Made by a program: the position numbers and the translations under genes. Positions 8,864 through 17,501 of a stretch of 61,269 nt of DNA are shown piece by piece (the first letter of the stretch is position 1; the number at the start of each line of letters is the position of its first letter). The stretch lies in NCBI GenBank assembly GCA_002399785.1, contig DHEH01000008.1, positions 54,878-116,146 of the forward strand, given 5' to 3'. The DNA comes from Caryophanales bacterium UBA4855. GTDB taxonomy: Bacteria > Bacillota_I > Bacilli_A > RFN20 > CAG-826. Under the pieces are notes generated by a model. The model was not told the DNA's origin. It made no database searches and saw nothing but the letters and a program-made list of their open reading frames with translations.

Positions 8864-9595
8864 TTATTCGCTAGCTTTTTGATCTTTAACTTCTTCAGTA
8901 GTTTTAGGAGCTGCTGTTTTTTTATCAGCAAAGAAATCATCTCTAGCTTGCTCTTTAATTTCTTTAGAAGTGGAGAATGGAATTCTTGAGGTGTAGCCTG
9001 CTTTAGCAGCAACAATCATTTTGACTGGCCATTGAAAGATGGCTTTGTTCCGTTCTAAGACTGTATCGTTATAAACTTCACGAGCAGCAGTAATTTCTCT
9101 TTGTAAATAAGAGTTTTGTTGCATTACATCTTTTAATTCAGCATGTGATTCAAGATTTGGATAATTTTCCATTGCAATATTAATTTTACGGGCAACATTG
9201 TCAATTTGAGAAGCAACTTGATTACGTTCAGCATCAGCATTTGGATTAACGCCACCTCTATAAGCAGCGATTTTTGTTAATGTGTCTTTATCTAAATCAA
9301 TGGCTTTATCAAGTAAACTTGCAGCATTTTTAAGAATAACGACTCTTTGTTCAAGATAGTTGTCGATTTGTGATGCATTATGTTGAACCTTTTGTTGAAG
9401 TCCTCTTAAATAGTTTTGAGCCTTAATTTTCGTTCCAAGGAAAATAGCACCAGGAATAATCCCTAAAACCCATAACATAACCTCAAATATTGTTGATCCA
9501 ACACCTACTTTTACAGCGATTTGTTTTTCAATAACATTCGCATCACGGCCCTTTTCGTTAACAGGATTATTCATCTCATCTAATTCATTAGCCAT
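8864..9595 (-). CDS. lemA: LemA family membrane protein
   Basis: 243 aa. A membrane segment at about residues 33-55 (VMLWVLGIIPGAIFLG) is followed by the helical-bundle LemA domain (YLEQRVVILKNAASLL, RNQVASQIDNVARKI, LQREITAAREVYND). A charged, Lys/Glu-rich tail ends the protein. LemA proteins are membrane-anchored with an unknown biochemical role. The gene lies 36 bp after the large membrane protein gene and shares its terminator, so the products may form one complex. GGAGG precedes the ATG. Confidence 0.88.
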   Translation of the reverse strand: MANELDEMNNPVNEKGRDANVIEKQIAVKVGVGSTIFEVMLWVLGIIPGAIFLGTKIKAQNYLRGLQQKVQHNASQIDNYLEQRVVILKNAASLLDKAIDLDKDTLTKIAAYRGGVNPNADAERNQVASQIDNVARKINIAMENYPNLESHAELKDVMQQNSYLQREITAAREVYNDTVLERNKAIFQWPVKMIVAAKAGYTSRIPFSTSKEIKEQARDDFFADKKTAAPKTTEEVKDQKASE

Positions 9596-9631
9596 ATATA
9601 AAACCTCCGTTTTGACTATTATATATTATTT

Positions 9632-11473
9632 TTATTTTTTGTTAAATAATGTTTCCATATTTGCATCGTCAACTGGTGAAATCATGTTGATTAAAACAAA
9701 AGCCATCAATCCACGTTGGAATAGTGTAGATTGAGAATACTTTCCAAGGAATGATGAATATTGAACATTTGAATTTAAGTTGTTATTAACATTACTTCTT
9801 GATTGATTACAATTCCTAACAGCAATATTTGTTTTCTTAGTAACTGGAAAATATTCTATCCAATTAACTGGAACTTGGTGAGTTCTACCATCTCCACCGA
9901 AAACACTAACAAAATCTGTACGATTTTCTCCACGATAACCATATGATTTAATAGTTACGACATCTGAATTACCAACTTTTTGTTTTTGATCAACTTTTAA
10001 AATCAAATCAGTAATACAGTTTTTTGGTTGAAAATAATCTCTTGAAAATCTATTGGCTATAGCTTCGTCTTCGTAAGAAGTTGTATTGTATTCACTTAAT
10101 CCATTATATATATATTTTTCGGCTTTATTTTGTTGATATAGTGGAATCGAAAGAAGTGGAGCTAAATCGAAATATAATGATTGAATAAATGTCGTGTTGT
10201 AATCAACGAATTGTTCACGAGAAATATCAACTGAATAAGACATGTAATTGGCAGGAGCTGCATAAATGTCTTGGACTTGCGCATGCGAACTGGTGATGTA
10301 ATTGATTGGTCCATCTTTTTGAAAGACGAAATCATCGCCATAAGGTTTTCCGTTTATTATCAAATCAATCATGCTACTTTGAGCAAGAGGAGTGAATAAT
10401 AATCTAAATTCAGTCTCATTATTTCTATTTATTGCGCCAAAAATTACATCAAAATCTTCATTTCCCATCATTGTAAAGTTTGTTGAACTATCATTATCCA
10501 TCAACTCTCTTTCAGCTTTCTTGGTAAGTTTCTTTTCGCCTTTTTTAACTTTTCTATCTATTTGCTTTTCGTTCATACCACTCATTCCGCTAGGACTACG
10601 AGAAAAATGAAGGTGTGGAGCTGAATCGTTTCCATAAACTAAACGTGTACTATAATAATATTTTGGGCCATCATGTTGAACTTGTGCTGTTAATGTTTGT
10701 GTCCTTGTAACTGTTCTTACGTTGCCTTTTGAATCAGTTTCAGTTTCAACCCAAGAAATAACTATTGAGCCTGTATATGTAATTTTTACTGTTTCGTGGA
10801 TAAAAAATCTTTGAACCAAAAATGGATTCCCATAAATATCGCCAGATAAAACAAAATCAGAACTCATATCTTCATTATTATTATCTTCAAAACCATAGCG
10901 ATCGTGGAGATAAGCAAATTGAGCTGGATCAAAAAACTTATCAAGATGAATTAATGGTGATGCTTCGTTTAAGATTTTTGCAGGCATATTCCAATCAAAT
11001 AAAGCATTTAAGGTCGCCATTTGAACATCACACTCAGATTTTAATTTAGCAACTTCTATGCCGAAATTTTCAGTTAATTTTTTTAATGCTTTTATTGATT
11101 TATTAATATTTAGACAAATCATTAAAATTGCTCCCACTCCTAAAAGTATTAGAGCTATTCCTGTAACGATACCAGCAATAAGCATTTCGCTATTGGTACA
11201 GCCTAGAATAATCATTAAAATAGCTACTACAAAAGCGATACATATAAAAATGATTAATAGTACCTTTATGGCTTTTTTACTTGTTAACTTTCTCTTGGCT
11301 TTATTTAAATTTGAACAAGCCAAATTGTACGAAGCAACAGTTTTTCTATTTAAAGGAACATCAGTTTTAGCTTCATTAACTAACTCATCAAAAATTTTGT
11401 TAGCAGTATCCTTGTACTTTTGTTTTAATTCTTTATTATATATTTTTAATGGTTCTAACATGTCTTGTTCCAT
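9632..11473 (-). CDS. LemA-associated membrane protein of unknown function (possibly DUF3137-like)
   Basis: 613 aa from ATG 11473. An upstream in-frame GTG (11488) overlaps the Shine-Dalgarno GAGGA and is not used here. N-terminal ~65 residues are soluble. Two adjacent membrane segments follow at roughly 75-125 (VLLIIFICIAFVVAILMI, GIALILLGVGAILMI). A long soluble region comes next, including a beta-rich part (QRFFIHETVKITYTGSIVI) and a Lys-rich stretch. No enzyme motif was recognised. Linkage to lemA recalls the LemA/DUF3137 pairing seen in other bacteria, but that assignment is inference and needs a profile search. Confidence 0.6.
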   Translation of the reverse strand: MEQDMLEPLKIYNKELKQKYKDTANKIFDELVNEAKTDVPLNRKTVASYNLACSNLNKAKRKLTSKKAIKVLLIIFICIAFVVAILMIILGCTNSEMLIAGIVTGIALILLGVGAILMICLNINKSIKALKKLTENFGIEVAKLKSECDVQMATLNALFDWNMPAKILNEASPLIHLDKFFDPAQFAYLHDRYGFEDNNNEDMSSDFVLSGDIYGNPFLVQRFFIHETVKITYTGSIVISWVETETDSKGNVRTVTRTQTLTAQVQHDGPKYYYSTRLVYGNDSAPHLHFSRSPSGMSGMNEKQIDRKVKKGEKKLTKKAERELMDNDSSTNFTMMGNEDFDVIFGAINRNNETEFRLLFTPLAQSSMIDLIINGKPYGDDFVFQKDGPINYITSSHAQVQDIYAAPANYMSYSVDISREQFVDYNTTFIQSLYFDLAPLLSIPLYQQNKAEKYIYNGLSEYNTTSYEDEAIANRFSRDYFQPKNCITDLILKVDQKQKVGNSDVVTIKSYGYRGENRTDFVSVFGGDGRTHQVPVNWIEYFPVTKKTNIAVRNCNQSRSNVNNNLNSNVQYSSFLGKYSQSTLFQRGLMAFVLINMISPVDDANMETLFNKK

Positions 11474-11538
11474 ATTATTATTCCTCACTTTGTTTATTTT
11501 AGACTAAATCAACCAAAAATAAAAATGACAAGTGTTGA

Positions 11539-11913
11539 TTATTTGTCATTCTTAATTAAATTTTCTTCAATTTTATTAAATGTCTCTTTTGATACAACAT
11601 GTTCGATTAGGCAACAATCATGTTCAGCAGTTTCTTCGCTTACACCAATTGACATTAAGAATTTTTTTATTGTGGTGTGTTTATGATAAATTTGTTTAGC
11701 AATTTTACGGCCGGAATCTGTAAGAGTTACATCTTCGTATGGTTTCTTTTGGATATATCCTAACGAAATTAATTCATTCATCGCTTTATTTACGGCCGGT
11801 TTTGAAATGCCTAAAGAATCAGCAATATCTACTGAATGAATTTTTTGTTTTTTAATTTCTATAATGTATATAGTTTCTAAATAGTCTTCGATAGACTTTG
11901 TTAAATTTTCCAT
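11539..11913 (-). CDS. DtxR/MntR-family metal-dependent repressor (FeoR-like)
   Basis: 124 aa. The winged helix-turn-helix is at residues 1-65 (SIEDYLETIYII, DIADSLGISKPAVNKAMNEL). The metal-binding dimerisation domain follows (EETAEHDCCLIEHVVS, giving Glu, His, Cys and Glu/His ligands). No SH3 domain, as in the short MntR/IdeR-like class. It is divergent from feoA-feoB with 116 bp between them. That gap holds two near-identical operators, one of them over this gene's own -35, so it should repress feoAB and itself when Fe(II) is plentiful. No Shine-Dalgarno: a TATAAT box ends 6 nt before the ATG, implying a leaderless mRNA. Confidence 0.88.
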   Translation of the reverse strand: MENLTKSIEDYLETIYIIEIKKQKIHSVDIADSLGISKPAVNKAMNELISLGYIQKKPYEDVTLTDSGRKIAKQIYHKHTTIKKFLMSIGVSEETAEHDCCLIEHVVSKETFNKIEENLIKNDK

Positions 11914-11919
11914 AATTGT

Positions 11920-11948
11920 ATTATATTACAAAAATTAACTAGAGTTAA
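11920..11948 (-). promoter_or_regulatory. Promoter of the DtxR-type regulator (leaderless type)
   Basis: Minus-strand -35 TTAACT (11943-11948), 17 bp spacer, and -10 TATAAT (11920-11925). Only 6 nt separate the -10 from ATG 11913. The -35 lies inside operator 1, so repressor binding would block it. Confidence 0.6.
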
Positions 11949-11950
11949 CT
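11933..11950. promoter_or_regulatory. Operator 1 for the DtxR-type regulator
   Basis: AATTAACTAGAGTTAACT: two copies of the 8-bp palindrome AGTTAACT (first copy one mismatch), 2 bp apart. It overlaps the regulator promoter and lies just upstream of the feoA -35. Confidence 0.7.
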
Positions 11951-11957
11951 TTTTTTC

Positions 11958-11986
11958 TTGACTTTGAGCAATTCATATAATAAATT
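11958..11986 (+). promoter_or_regulatory. Probable feoA promoter
   Basis: -35 TTGACT (11958-11963), 17 bp spacer, -10 TAAATT (11981-11986). The predicted start falls just before operator 2. Confidence 0.5.
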
Positions 11987-11998
11987 ATTCAATGTAAA

Positions 11999-12016
11999 AG
12001 TTAACTCTAGTTAACT
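11999..12016. promoter_or_regulatory. Operator 2 for the DtxR-type regulator
   Basis: AGTTAACTCTAGTTAACT: two perfect AGTTAACT palindromes with a 2-bp gap. It is the inverted counterpart of operator 1, placed between the feoA -10 and its ribosome site. Confidence 0.75.
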
Positions 12017-12029
12017 ATAGGAGAATTAT

Positions 12030-12296
12030 ATGAGAAACGAGGATAAAAGGCTAAAGAGTGGTGATGAAGGCCATCTTTATAATCTTAGACGTGGGCAAAA
12101 GTGCTTTGTAACTGGTCTTCATAATGATAACGCTGCATTACGTAGGCGCTTATTAGATATGGGAATTACAAAAGGAGTGGAGATAGAAGTAAGAAAAATT
12201 GCTCCACTTGGAGATCCAATCGATATAAAACTTCGTGGTTATGAGTTATGTATTAGAAAAAAAGATATGAAAGGTATTGATATAAAGGTTATATAG
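12030..12296 (+). CDS. feoA: Ferrous iron transport protein A
   Basis: 88 aa SH3-like FeoA. Shows LRRGQKCFVTGLH, then the conserved RRRLLDMGITKGVEIEV and the C-terminal IKLRGYELCIRKKDM. It is a small cytoplasmic partner that modulates FeoB. An N-terminal extension of ~15 charged residues precedes the domain. GGAG lies before the ATG and feoB begins 1 bp after its stop. Controlled by the two flanking operators. Confidence 0.93.
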   Translation: MRNEDKRLKSGDEGHLYNLRRGQKCFVTGLHNDNAALRRRLLDMGITKGVEIEVRKIAPLGDPIDIKLRGYELCIRKKDMKGIDIKVI

Positions 12297-12297
12297 T

Positions 12298-14352
12298 ATG
12301 AAAGTTGCATTAGTAGGAAATCAAAATTCAGGAAAAACAACTTTTTTTAATGCTTTAACTGGAAGTAATCAAAAAGTTGGAAACTGGCCCGGAGTTACTA
12401 TAGAAAGAAAAGAAGGAATTATTAAAGGAACAGATATTACTGTTGTTGATCTTCCAGGAATTTATTCTCTTTCTCCATATACAAGCGAAGAAGAAGTAAG
12501 TAGGCGTTATGTGTTGGATGATAGGCCAGATTTAATTATAAATATTGTTGATGCCACATCGATTGAGAGAAGTTTATATTTAACTACACAATTGTTAGAG
12601 CTTGATTGTGATGTTGTTGTCGCTTTAAATATGTTTGATTTGTTAGAAAAAGAAAAGATTTTTATTGATGAAGCTAAAATGAGCGAAAGATTTGGATGCA
12701 CATTTGTTAAAATAAGTGCCAAATCTGGATATGGAATCGATAATTTAATTAATGTTGTTAAAAATAAAGAATACAAAAAGAATGCGCAAATAAAAATTTA
12801 TCCTGAAGATGTTGAAACTTTAATTTCTAAAATTGAAGAAATTGACAAAAAACCTAATTCAAGATTTTGTGCTGTTAAAGTTATTGAAGAAGATCGTGAT
12901 TTTAAGGTTTTGATGACTGATCAAACAAAAAAAGATCATGAAAAAATTGAAGAAAAATATCAGATGGATGGAGAGCAATTAATTGCTTCTTTGCGTTATG
13001 ATTTTATTGTTGATGTAAAAGATGAATGTGTAAATGATGCTCGAGAAACCTCAAACAAAGAAAGTTTTACTGATAAATTAGATAAAATTTTACTTAATAA
13101 ATGGGTAGCTATTCCTATTTTTATATTTATTATGGCTTTAGTTTATATGTTCTCAGTTGGTTTAGTTGGTGGATTAACTGTAAATTTAGTTGATGCTTTA
13201 TTTAATGGCACTACAGAATTAGAATTTAATTTCTTTAGTATTACGTGGGTGGCGGATGTAAATATTGAGGGTCTTGGGCCTTTATTAGCTAGTTGGCTAA
13301 CAGGTCTTGGGGCTTCTGAATGGAGCGTTTCTTTGGTTCAAAACGGAATTGTAGCTGGGGTTGGGGCAGTATGTAATTTTATTCCTCAGTTAATTGTTTT
13401 GTTTATTTGTTTATCTGTTCTTGAAACTTCTGGTTATATGTCACGTATTGCTTTTTTCTTAGATAGAGTCTTTCATAAATTTGGTTTAAGTGGAAAATCT
13501 TTAATTCCTTTTATTGTTGGAACCGGTTGTTCGGTTCCAGGAATTATGACTGCTAGAACTGTTGAAGATCCTAACGAAAGAAAATCGACAATTATTTTAA
13601 CTCCATTTATGCCTTGTAGTGCTAAATTACCAATTTTATCGATATTTGCTAGCGTTTTCTTTGGTAGTTGGGCATGGGTTGTTTCTTTAAGTTTTTATTT
13701 CTTAGCTATATTTTTGATATTATTATTTGGTTTTATATTTAAAAAGTTTGTATTCAAGAATGAACATACAAATTTTGTTAGCGAATTACCTGAATATAAA
13801 TTGCCATCACCTAAATATGTTGCTCGCGATGTTTGGGATAAAACAATTTCTTTTATTAAAAGAGCCGGAACAATAATTTTGTTTTGTTCGGTAATTGTAC
13901 GGACTTTATCTTCGTTTACTTGGACTTGGGAATATGTTGATAATGAAACCGTTACTATTGATAAATCGATGTTAGCTGGAATCGGAAACGCCTTTGCTTG
14001 GATTTTTTATCCTATGCTTGGCGGACACTGGTCTTGGGCCGCAACAGTTTCTTCAATTCAAGGATTAGTTGCAAAAGAACAAGTAATTTCTTCGATGGGA
14101 GTAATTGCTAACGTTAGTGGAGCAACAAATATCTTTGAAAGCAGCGCATTTAGTTTCTTTAATGGATGGAGCGCTTATGCTTATATGGCTTTCAATATGT
14201 TTAGTGCACCTTGTATTGGTGCTATTGGTGCGATGAGACAAGAATTAGGTAGTGTGAAAAATACAATATTTGCCGTTATGTTTCAAATATGTGTTGCTTG
14301 GGTAATTGGAACAATAATTGGTTGCATTGGATGGGTGGTAACTTTAATATGA
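12298..14352 (+). CDS. feoB: Ferrous iron transport protein B
   Basis: 684 aa. The N-terminal G domain has G1 GNQNSGKT at residues 7-14, G3 DLPGIYSL, and an NxFD-type G4 in ALNMFDLLEKEK. A GDI-like helical region and the membrane domain with two Gate repeats follow. Conserved gate motifs include GTGCSVPGIMTAR and PFMPCSAKLPI. It imports Fe(II) across the membrane. Stop TGA overlaps the next gene's ATG (ATATGA), so the three feo genes are translationally coupled. Confidence 0.95.
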   Translation: MKVALVGNQNSGKTTFFNALTGSNQKVGNWPGVTIERKEGIIKGTDITVVDLPGIYSLSPYTSEEEVSRRYVLDDRPDLIINIVDATSIERSLYLTTQLLELDCDVVVALNMFDLLEKEKIFIDEAKMSERFGCTFVKISAKSGYGIDNLINVVKNKEYKKNAQIKIYPEDVETLISKIEEIDKKPNSRFCAVKVIEEDRDFKVLMTDQTKKDHEKIEEKYQMDGEQLIASLRYDFIVDVKDECVNDARETSNKESFTDKLDKILLNKWVAIPIFIFIMALVYMFSVGLVGGLTVNLVDALFNGTTELEFNFFSITWVADVNIEGLGPLLASWLTGLGASEWSVSLVQNGIVAGVGAVCNFIPQLIVLFICLSVLETSGYMSRIAFFLDRVFHKFGLSGKSLIPFIVGTGCSVPGIMTARTVEDPNERKSTIILTPFMPCSAKLPILSIFASVFFGSWAWVVSLSFYFLAIFLILLFGFIFKKFVFKNEHTNFVSELPEYKLPSPKYVARDVWDKTISFIKRAGTIILFCSVIVRTLSSFTWTWEYVDNETVTIDKSMLAGIGNAFAWIFYPMLGGHWSWAATVSSIQGLVAKEQVISSMGVIANVSGATNIFESSAFSFFNGWSAYAYMAFNMFSAPCIGAIGAMRQELGSVKNTIFAVMFQICVAWVIGTIIGCIGWVVTLI

Positions 14353-14546
14353 CAATTGTAGATATAATAATTTTAATAATCGTAATTTTGATTTTAGGAA
14401 GTATCATTTTCTTTAAGTCAATTTTGCCAAGAATACAACATAAACCAACTGGTGAATGTTCATCTTGCCCAATGGGAAACCAAAAGAAGATTAGACGCGC
14501 AATTAAGTCTTATAAAAAACGCAAGAATTTAAAGGATAAAAAGTAA
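14349..14546 (+). CDS. Small FeoB-associated Cys-containing membrane protein
   Basis: 65 aa, starting at the ATG that overlaps the feoB stop. One membrane helix (IIILIIVILILGSIIFF) is followed by a short tail with CSSCPM and many Lys/Arg. This matches the FeoB-associated Cys-rich membrane protein family, which occupies the FeoC position in Firmicutes. The CxxC may bind iron or act in redox sensing (inference). A longer reading from 14289 would overlap feoB extensively and is rejected. Confidence 0.8.
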   Translation: MTIVDIIILIIVILILGSIIFFKSILPRIQHKPTGECSSCPMGNQKKIRRAIKSYKKRKNLKDKK

Positions 14547-14561
14547 TATACCCTGCAAATC

Positions 14562-15764
14562 CTACTTCTTTTTATAATTTTTAGCTAATCCGCCTTTAGA
14601 AGTTTCTTTGTATTTGTTGTTCAAATCTTTACCGGTTTCATACATGGTATTAATGACTGTATCAAGACTGATTTTTCTTGTTGATTCTAAAAACATTGCT
14701 AAAGAAGCATTTTCAACACTTCTTAAAGCAGCAACAGCATTACGTTCGATACAAGGAATTTGTACTAATCCTTTAACAGGATCGCAAGTCAATCCTAAAA
14801 AGTGTTCCATACCAATTTCTGCAGCGCATTCAATTGTTTCTATATTTGAATTGCTTTTTAAGAAATTGGCCGCTCCGCTTGCCATCGAACAAGCTGTGCC
14901 AATTTCTGATTGACAACCAGCGAATGCACCTGAAATCGAAGCGTTAGATTTAAATATAACGCCAATTAAACCAGCAACTGCTAATGCGTCAATTATATCT
15001 TCTCTTTTAATATTATATCGAGTTTGTAAATAATAAAGTGTTGCAGGTAAAACTCCACATGAACCACAAGTTGGAGCAGTAACTATTATACTGCCGGCTG
15101 CATTTTCTTCACTTACTGCATAAGCGTAACTTGAGATTACTCTAATATGCCTATTTTCGTCATCTTCATTATCGATATTTGGTTTTTGAAGATAACTCGC
15201 TTTCCTTTTTAAATGCAAAATACCTGGTAAATCCCCTGTATTTTTTAAACCTCTATGAATTGAATCAATCATTACGTCGTAAATTTGATTTAAATAATCT
15301 TTGATATCTGAATCGTCAAATTTATAGACAATTTCAGGTAACAAAATATTATTTTTTAGAGAATAACATTTAATTTCTTCGAAATTCTTGAAGGAATAAA
15401 CATTTTTAGAATTTTGTAAATTACCATTAATAATTACGTTACCACCACCAATAGAAATGCATTCAGTTTTTGCAATTTGTTTGTCATCAACAAAAGATTG
15501 AATGATGAAATAATTGGGGTGAGGTAGCGTTTTTCTTTTAATATTGAAAACTATTTTTGTTCTTGTTTTTCCAAGAGTGTTTGCGATTATTCTATCAGTT
15601 AAATGGCCTTTTCCAGTTAGTGCCAAAGAGCCAAATAATGTAACAACAAAATTATTAGCTTCTTTGTGAGTGTTTAAAACATAGATGCATGCTTTTTCAG
15701 GCCCCATTGTGTGGGAAGAACTAGGTCCTGGACCGATCTTAAATAATTCTTTTAAAGATTCCAT
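14562..15764 (-). CDS. L-serine dehydratase (L-serine ammonia-lyase), iron-sulfur type, single chain
   Basis: 400 aa. The N-terminal beta-type domain begins with GPGPSSSHTMGP (residues 11-22). The alpha-type domain carries PTCGSCGVLPATLYYL, SEIGTACSMASGAA and FLGLTCDPVKGLVQIPC, supplying the 4Fe-4S cysteines. It deaminates serine to pyruvate plus ammonia. Both halves are on one chain, as in SdaA of E. coli (about 454 aa), but this one is shorter. Oxygen sensitivity fits an anaerobe. No Shine-Dalgarno: TATAAT ends 6 nt before the ATG. Confidence 0.93.
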   Translation of the reverse strand: MESLKELFKIGPGPSSSHTMGPEKACIYVLNTHKEANNFVVTLFGSLALTGKGHLTDRIIANTLGKTRTKIVFNIKRKTLPHPNYFIIQSFVDDKQIAKTECISIGGGNVIINGNLQNSKNVYSFKNFEEIKCYSLKNNILLPEIVYKFDDSDIKDYLNQIYDVMIDSIHRGLKNTGDLPGILHLKRKASYLQKPNIDNEDDENRHIRVISSYAYAVSEENAAGSIIVTAPTCGSCGVLPATLYYLQTRYNIKREDIIDALAVAGLIGVIFKSNASISGAFAGCQSEIGTACSMASGAANFLKSNSNIETIECAAEIGMEHFLGLTCDPVKGLVQIPCIERNAVAALRSVENASLAMFLESTRKISLDTVINTMYETGKDLNNKYKETSKGGLAKNYKKK

Positions 15765-15770
15765 GGGCTT

Positions 15771-15776
15771 ATTATA
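15771..15776 (-). promoter_or_regulatory. -10 box of the serine dehydratase gene (leaderless type)
   Basis: Minus strand reads TATAAT, AAGCCC, ATG. Transcription would start at or next to the start codon. No clear -35 was found. Confidence 0.55.
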
Positions 15777-15879
15777 TATTATTTTTTGTAAATGTTTTTT
15801 ATTAGTTATATGTTTTCTTTTTCTTTATAGAATTATCATAATCTTTTATATATAATCTAGTAAATTATTTAGGAAAAAT

Positions 15880-16494
15880 ATGGATTTAAGCGAAAACAGA
15901 AAGAGAATGAATGAAGGGAAATTATATGAACCTGGAGATTCTAAAATTGCTCATGAGCAAATGACAAGAATGGAATTACTTTATGATTATAATGCTACCA
16001 GTCCTTCTGAAATTAAAAAACGCCAAAAATTATTAATTGAAATGTTTGGAAAAATTGGCGAAGGTTGTTATTTTGAGCCACCTTTACATGCGAATTTTGG
16101 TTGTAAACATGTTTTTTGCGGAAATAATGTTTACGGAAATTTTAATCTAACGTTAGTTGATGATGGTAATATTTTTATTGGCGATAATGTAATGTTTGGG
16201 CCTGGAGTTATTGTTGCAACTCCTGGACATCCTATTGAAATTGAACTAAGAAGAAAAGGTTATCAATTTAATATAGATGTACATATTGGAAACAATGTTT
16301 GGATTGGAGCAAATTCAACAATCTTGCCTGGTGTAAACATTGGTGATAATTCCGTAATTGGCGCAGGTAGCGTTGTTACTAAAGATATACCAAGCAATGT
16401 AGTGGCTTACGGAAATCCATGTCGTGTTGTTCGTAATATAGGTGCTCATGATAAAGATTATTATTATAAAGATAGGAAAATTGACATTAAATGA
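15880..16494 (+). CDS. Sugar O-acetyltransferase, maltose/galactoside acetyltransferase family
   Basis: 204 aa, left-handed beta-helix acetyltransferase. The N-terminal Mac domain (MNEGKLYEPGDSKIAHEQ) is followed by hexapeptide repeats. The catalytic His sits in TPGHPIEIELRRKG, and the end is VIGAGSVVTKDIPSNVVAYGNP. It moves acetyl from acetyl-CoA to a sugar hydroxyl in the cytoplasm. AGGA precedes the ATG. Its TGA overlaps the next gene's start by 4 bp, so it is coupled to the EamA transporter. Confidence 0.9.
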   Translation: MDLSENRKRMNEGKLYEPGDSKIAHEQMTRMELLYDYNATSPSEIKKRQKLLIEMFGKIGEGCYFEPPLHANFGCKHVFCGNNVYGNFNLTLVDDGNIFIGDNVMFGPGVIVATPGHPIEIELRRKGYQFNIDVHIGNNVWIGANSTILPGVNIGDNSVIGAGSVVTKDIPSNVVAYGNPCRVVRNIGAHDKDYYYKDRKIDIK

Positions 16495-17420
16495 ACAAAA
16501 CAAAAGAAAGAACAAAATATATTTTAATTCTCTTAATGTGTGCTTTTACATACGCTTTTAGTGTACCTTTATTAAGTTTATGGGGCTCTTCTATACCTAC
16601 TTTTATGAGCGTTACTTTTATGTATTTCGGTGCCACTGTTGCTATCTTTTTGATTTATATTTATAAAAAATTATTTACTAAAACATTTAAAAATAAGCCA
16701 TTTGAAAAGAAAGAAAAACCAATGATGCTGTTTATTATTTTAGCTGATGCTTTATCCAGTATATTTTTGGTCTATGGTTTAACATTGGTTAGTGCTGAAA
16801 CGTCGTCTTTATTATTATCATTTCAAATTGTGGTGGTTGCTGTTATTGCTGTCATTTTTCTTAAAGAAAAACTTGGATTGCTTGGATGGATTGGACTTGG
16901 TTTAATTGTTGCTGGTGGTATATCTTTATCACTAAACGAACACGGAATTTCATTCGATGTTAACGCTATATTTATTTTAGTTCCTTGTATTCTTTGGGGC
17001 GTTCAAACTGATATGATTAAGAAAATTTCGGGTCAAGATCCTGTTAAAATTTGTTTAATTAAAACAACTGGTTCTGCCTTTGTGGATCTCATATTTGCTT
17101 GTGTGATGGGCGAATCAATTGCAGTTTCAAATATACCAAATTCAATCAATATTTTATTCTTAGGGTTTTTAACATATGGATTAGCTGTATGTATCATGCT
17201 TGTTTGCCAAAGACATTTAGGGGCTTCAGTTACATCGTGCTATTTTGGATTGTCTCCATTTATAGGTTCTATTTATTCTTTGTTTGTTTTTCATACAGTC
17301 CCTTATTTTACATTCTATATAGCGGCAGGTTTAAATGTTTTAGGTATTTCTTTAGTCACAATCAATGAATATTTGCCTAGAATTAAAAACTGGATTAAAC
17401 TCAAAAAAAGTCCACAATAA
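16491..17420 (+). CDS. EamA/DMT-family transporter
   Basis: 309 aa with about 10 hydrophobic helices in two EamA repeats. The first half contains SAETSSLLLSFQIVVVAVIAV, and the second ends near FFTF-type helices before a short basic tail. A metabolite exporter or nucleotide-sugar/lipid carrier is typical. Overlap with the acetyltransferase and proximity to a glycosyltransferase suggest a part in envelope sugar handling (inference). Confidence 0.8.
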   Translation: MNKTKERTKYILILLMCAFTYAFSVPLLSLWGSSIPTFMSVTFMYFGATVAIFLIYIYKKLFTKTFKNKPFEKKEKPMMLFIILADALSSIFLVYGLTLVSAETSSLLLSFQIVVVAVIAVIFLKEKLGLLGWIGLGLIVAGGISLSLNEHGISFDVNAIFILVPCILWGVQTDMIKKISGQDPVKICLIKTTGSAFVDLIFACVMGESIAVSNIPNSINILFLGFLTYGLAVCIMLVCQRHLGASVTSCYFGLSPFIGSIYSLFVFHTVPYFTFYIAAGLNVLGISLVTINEYLPRIKNWIKLKKSPQ

Positions 17421-17489
17421 CGGTACAATTTATAATATTACATAATCTAGTTTTCAAAACTATTACACTTTTTTTATAATATTTACTAA

Positions 17490-17495
17490 TATAAA
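17490..17495 (+). promoter_or_regulatory. -10 box of the GT2 gene (leaderless type)
   Basis: TATAAA, then CTAACA, then ATG 17502. No Shine-Dalgarno is present. An upstream TATAAT at 17475-17480 is an alternative that would give a short leader. Confidence 0.45.
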
Positions 17496-17501
17496 CTAAC
17501 A

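Noticed and set aside
11058..11507. 149-aa open frame on the plus strand
   Set aside because: Antisense to the N-terminal membrane region of the LemA-associated protein; no ribosome site or family features.
14289..14348. Earlier start for the small FeoB-associated protein
   Set aside because: It would lie inside feoB without a ribosome site; the ATG overlapping the feoB stop fits the family length.
14536..14577. Weak inverted repeat between the feo operon and the serine dehydratase gene
   Set aside because: Mostly A/T pairs with mismatches and a long loop; not convincing as a terminator.
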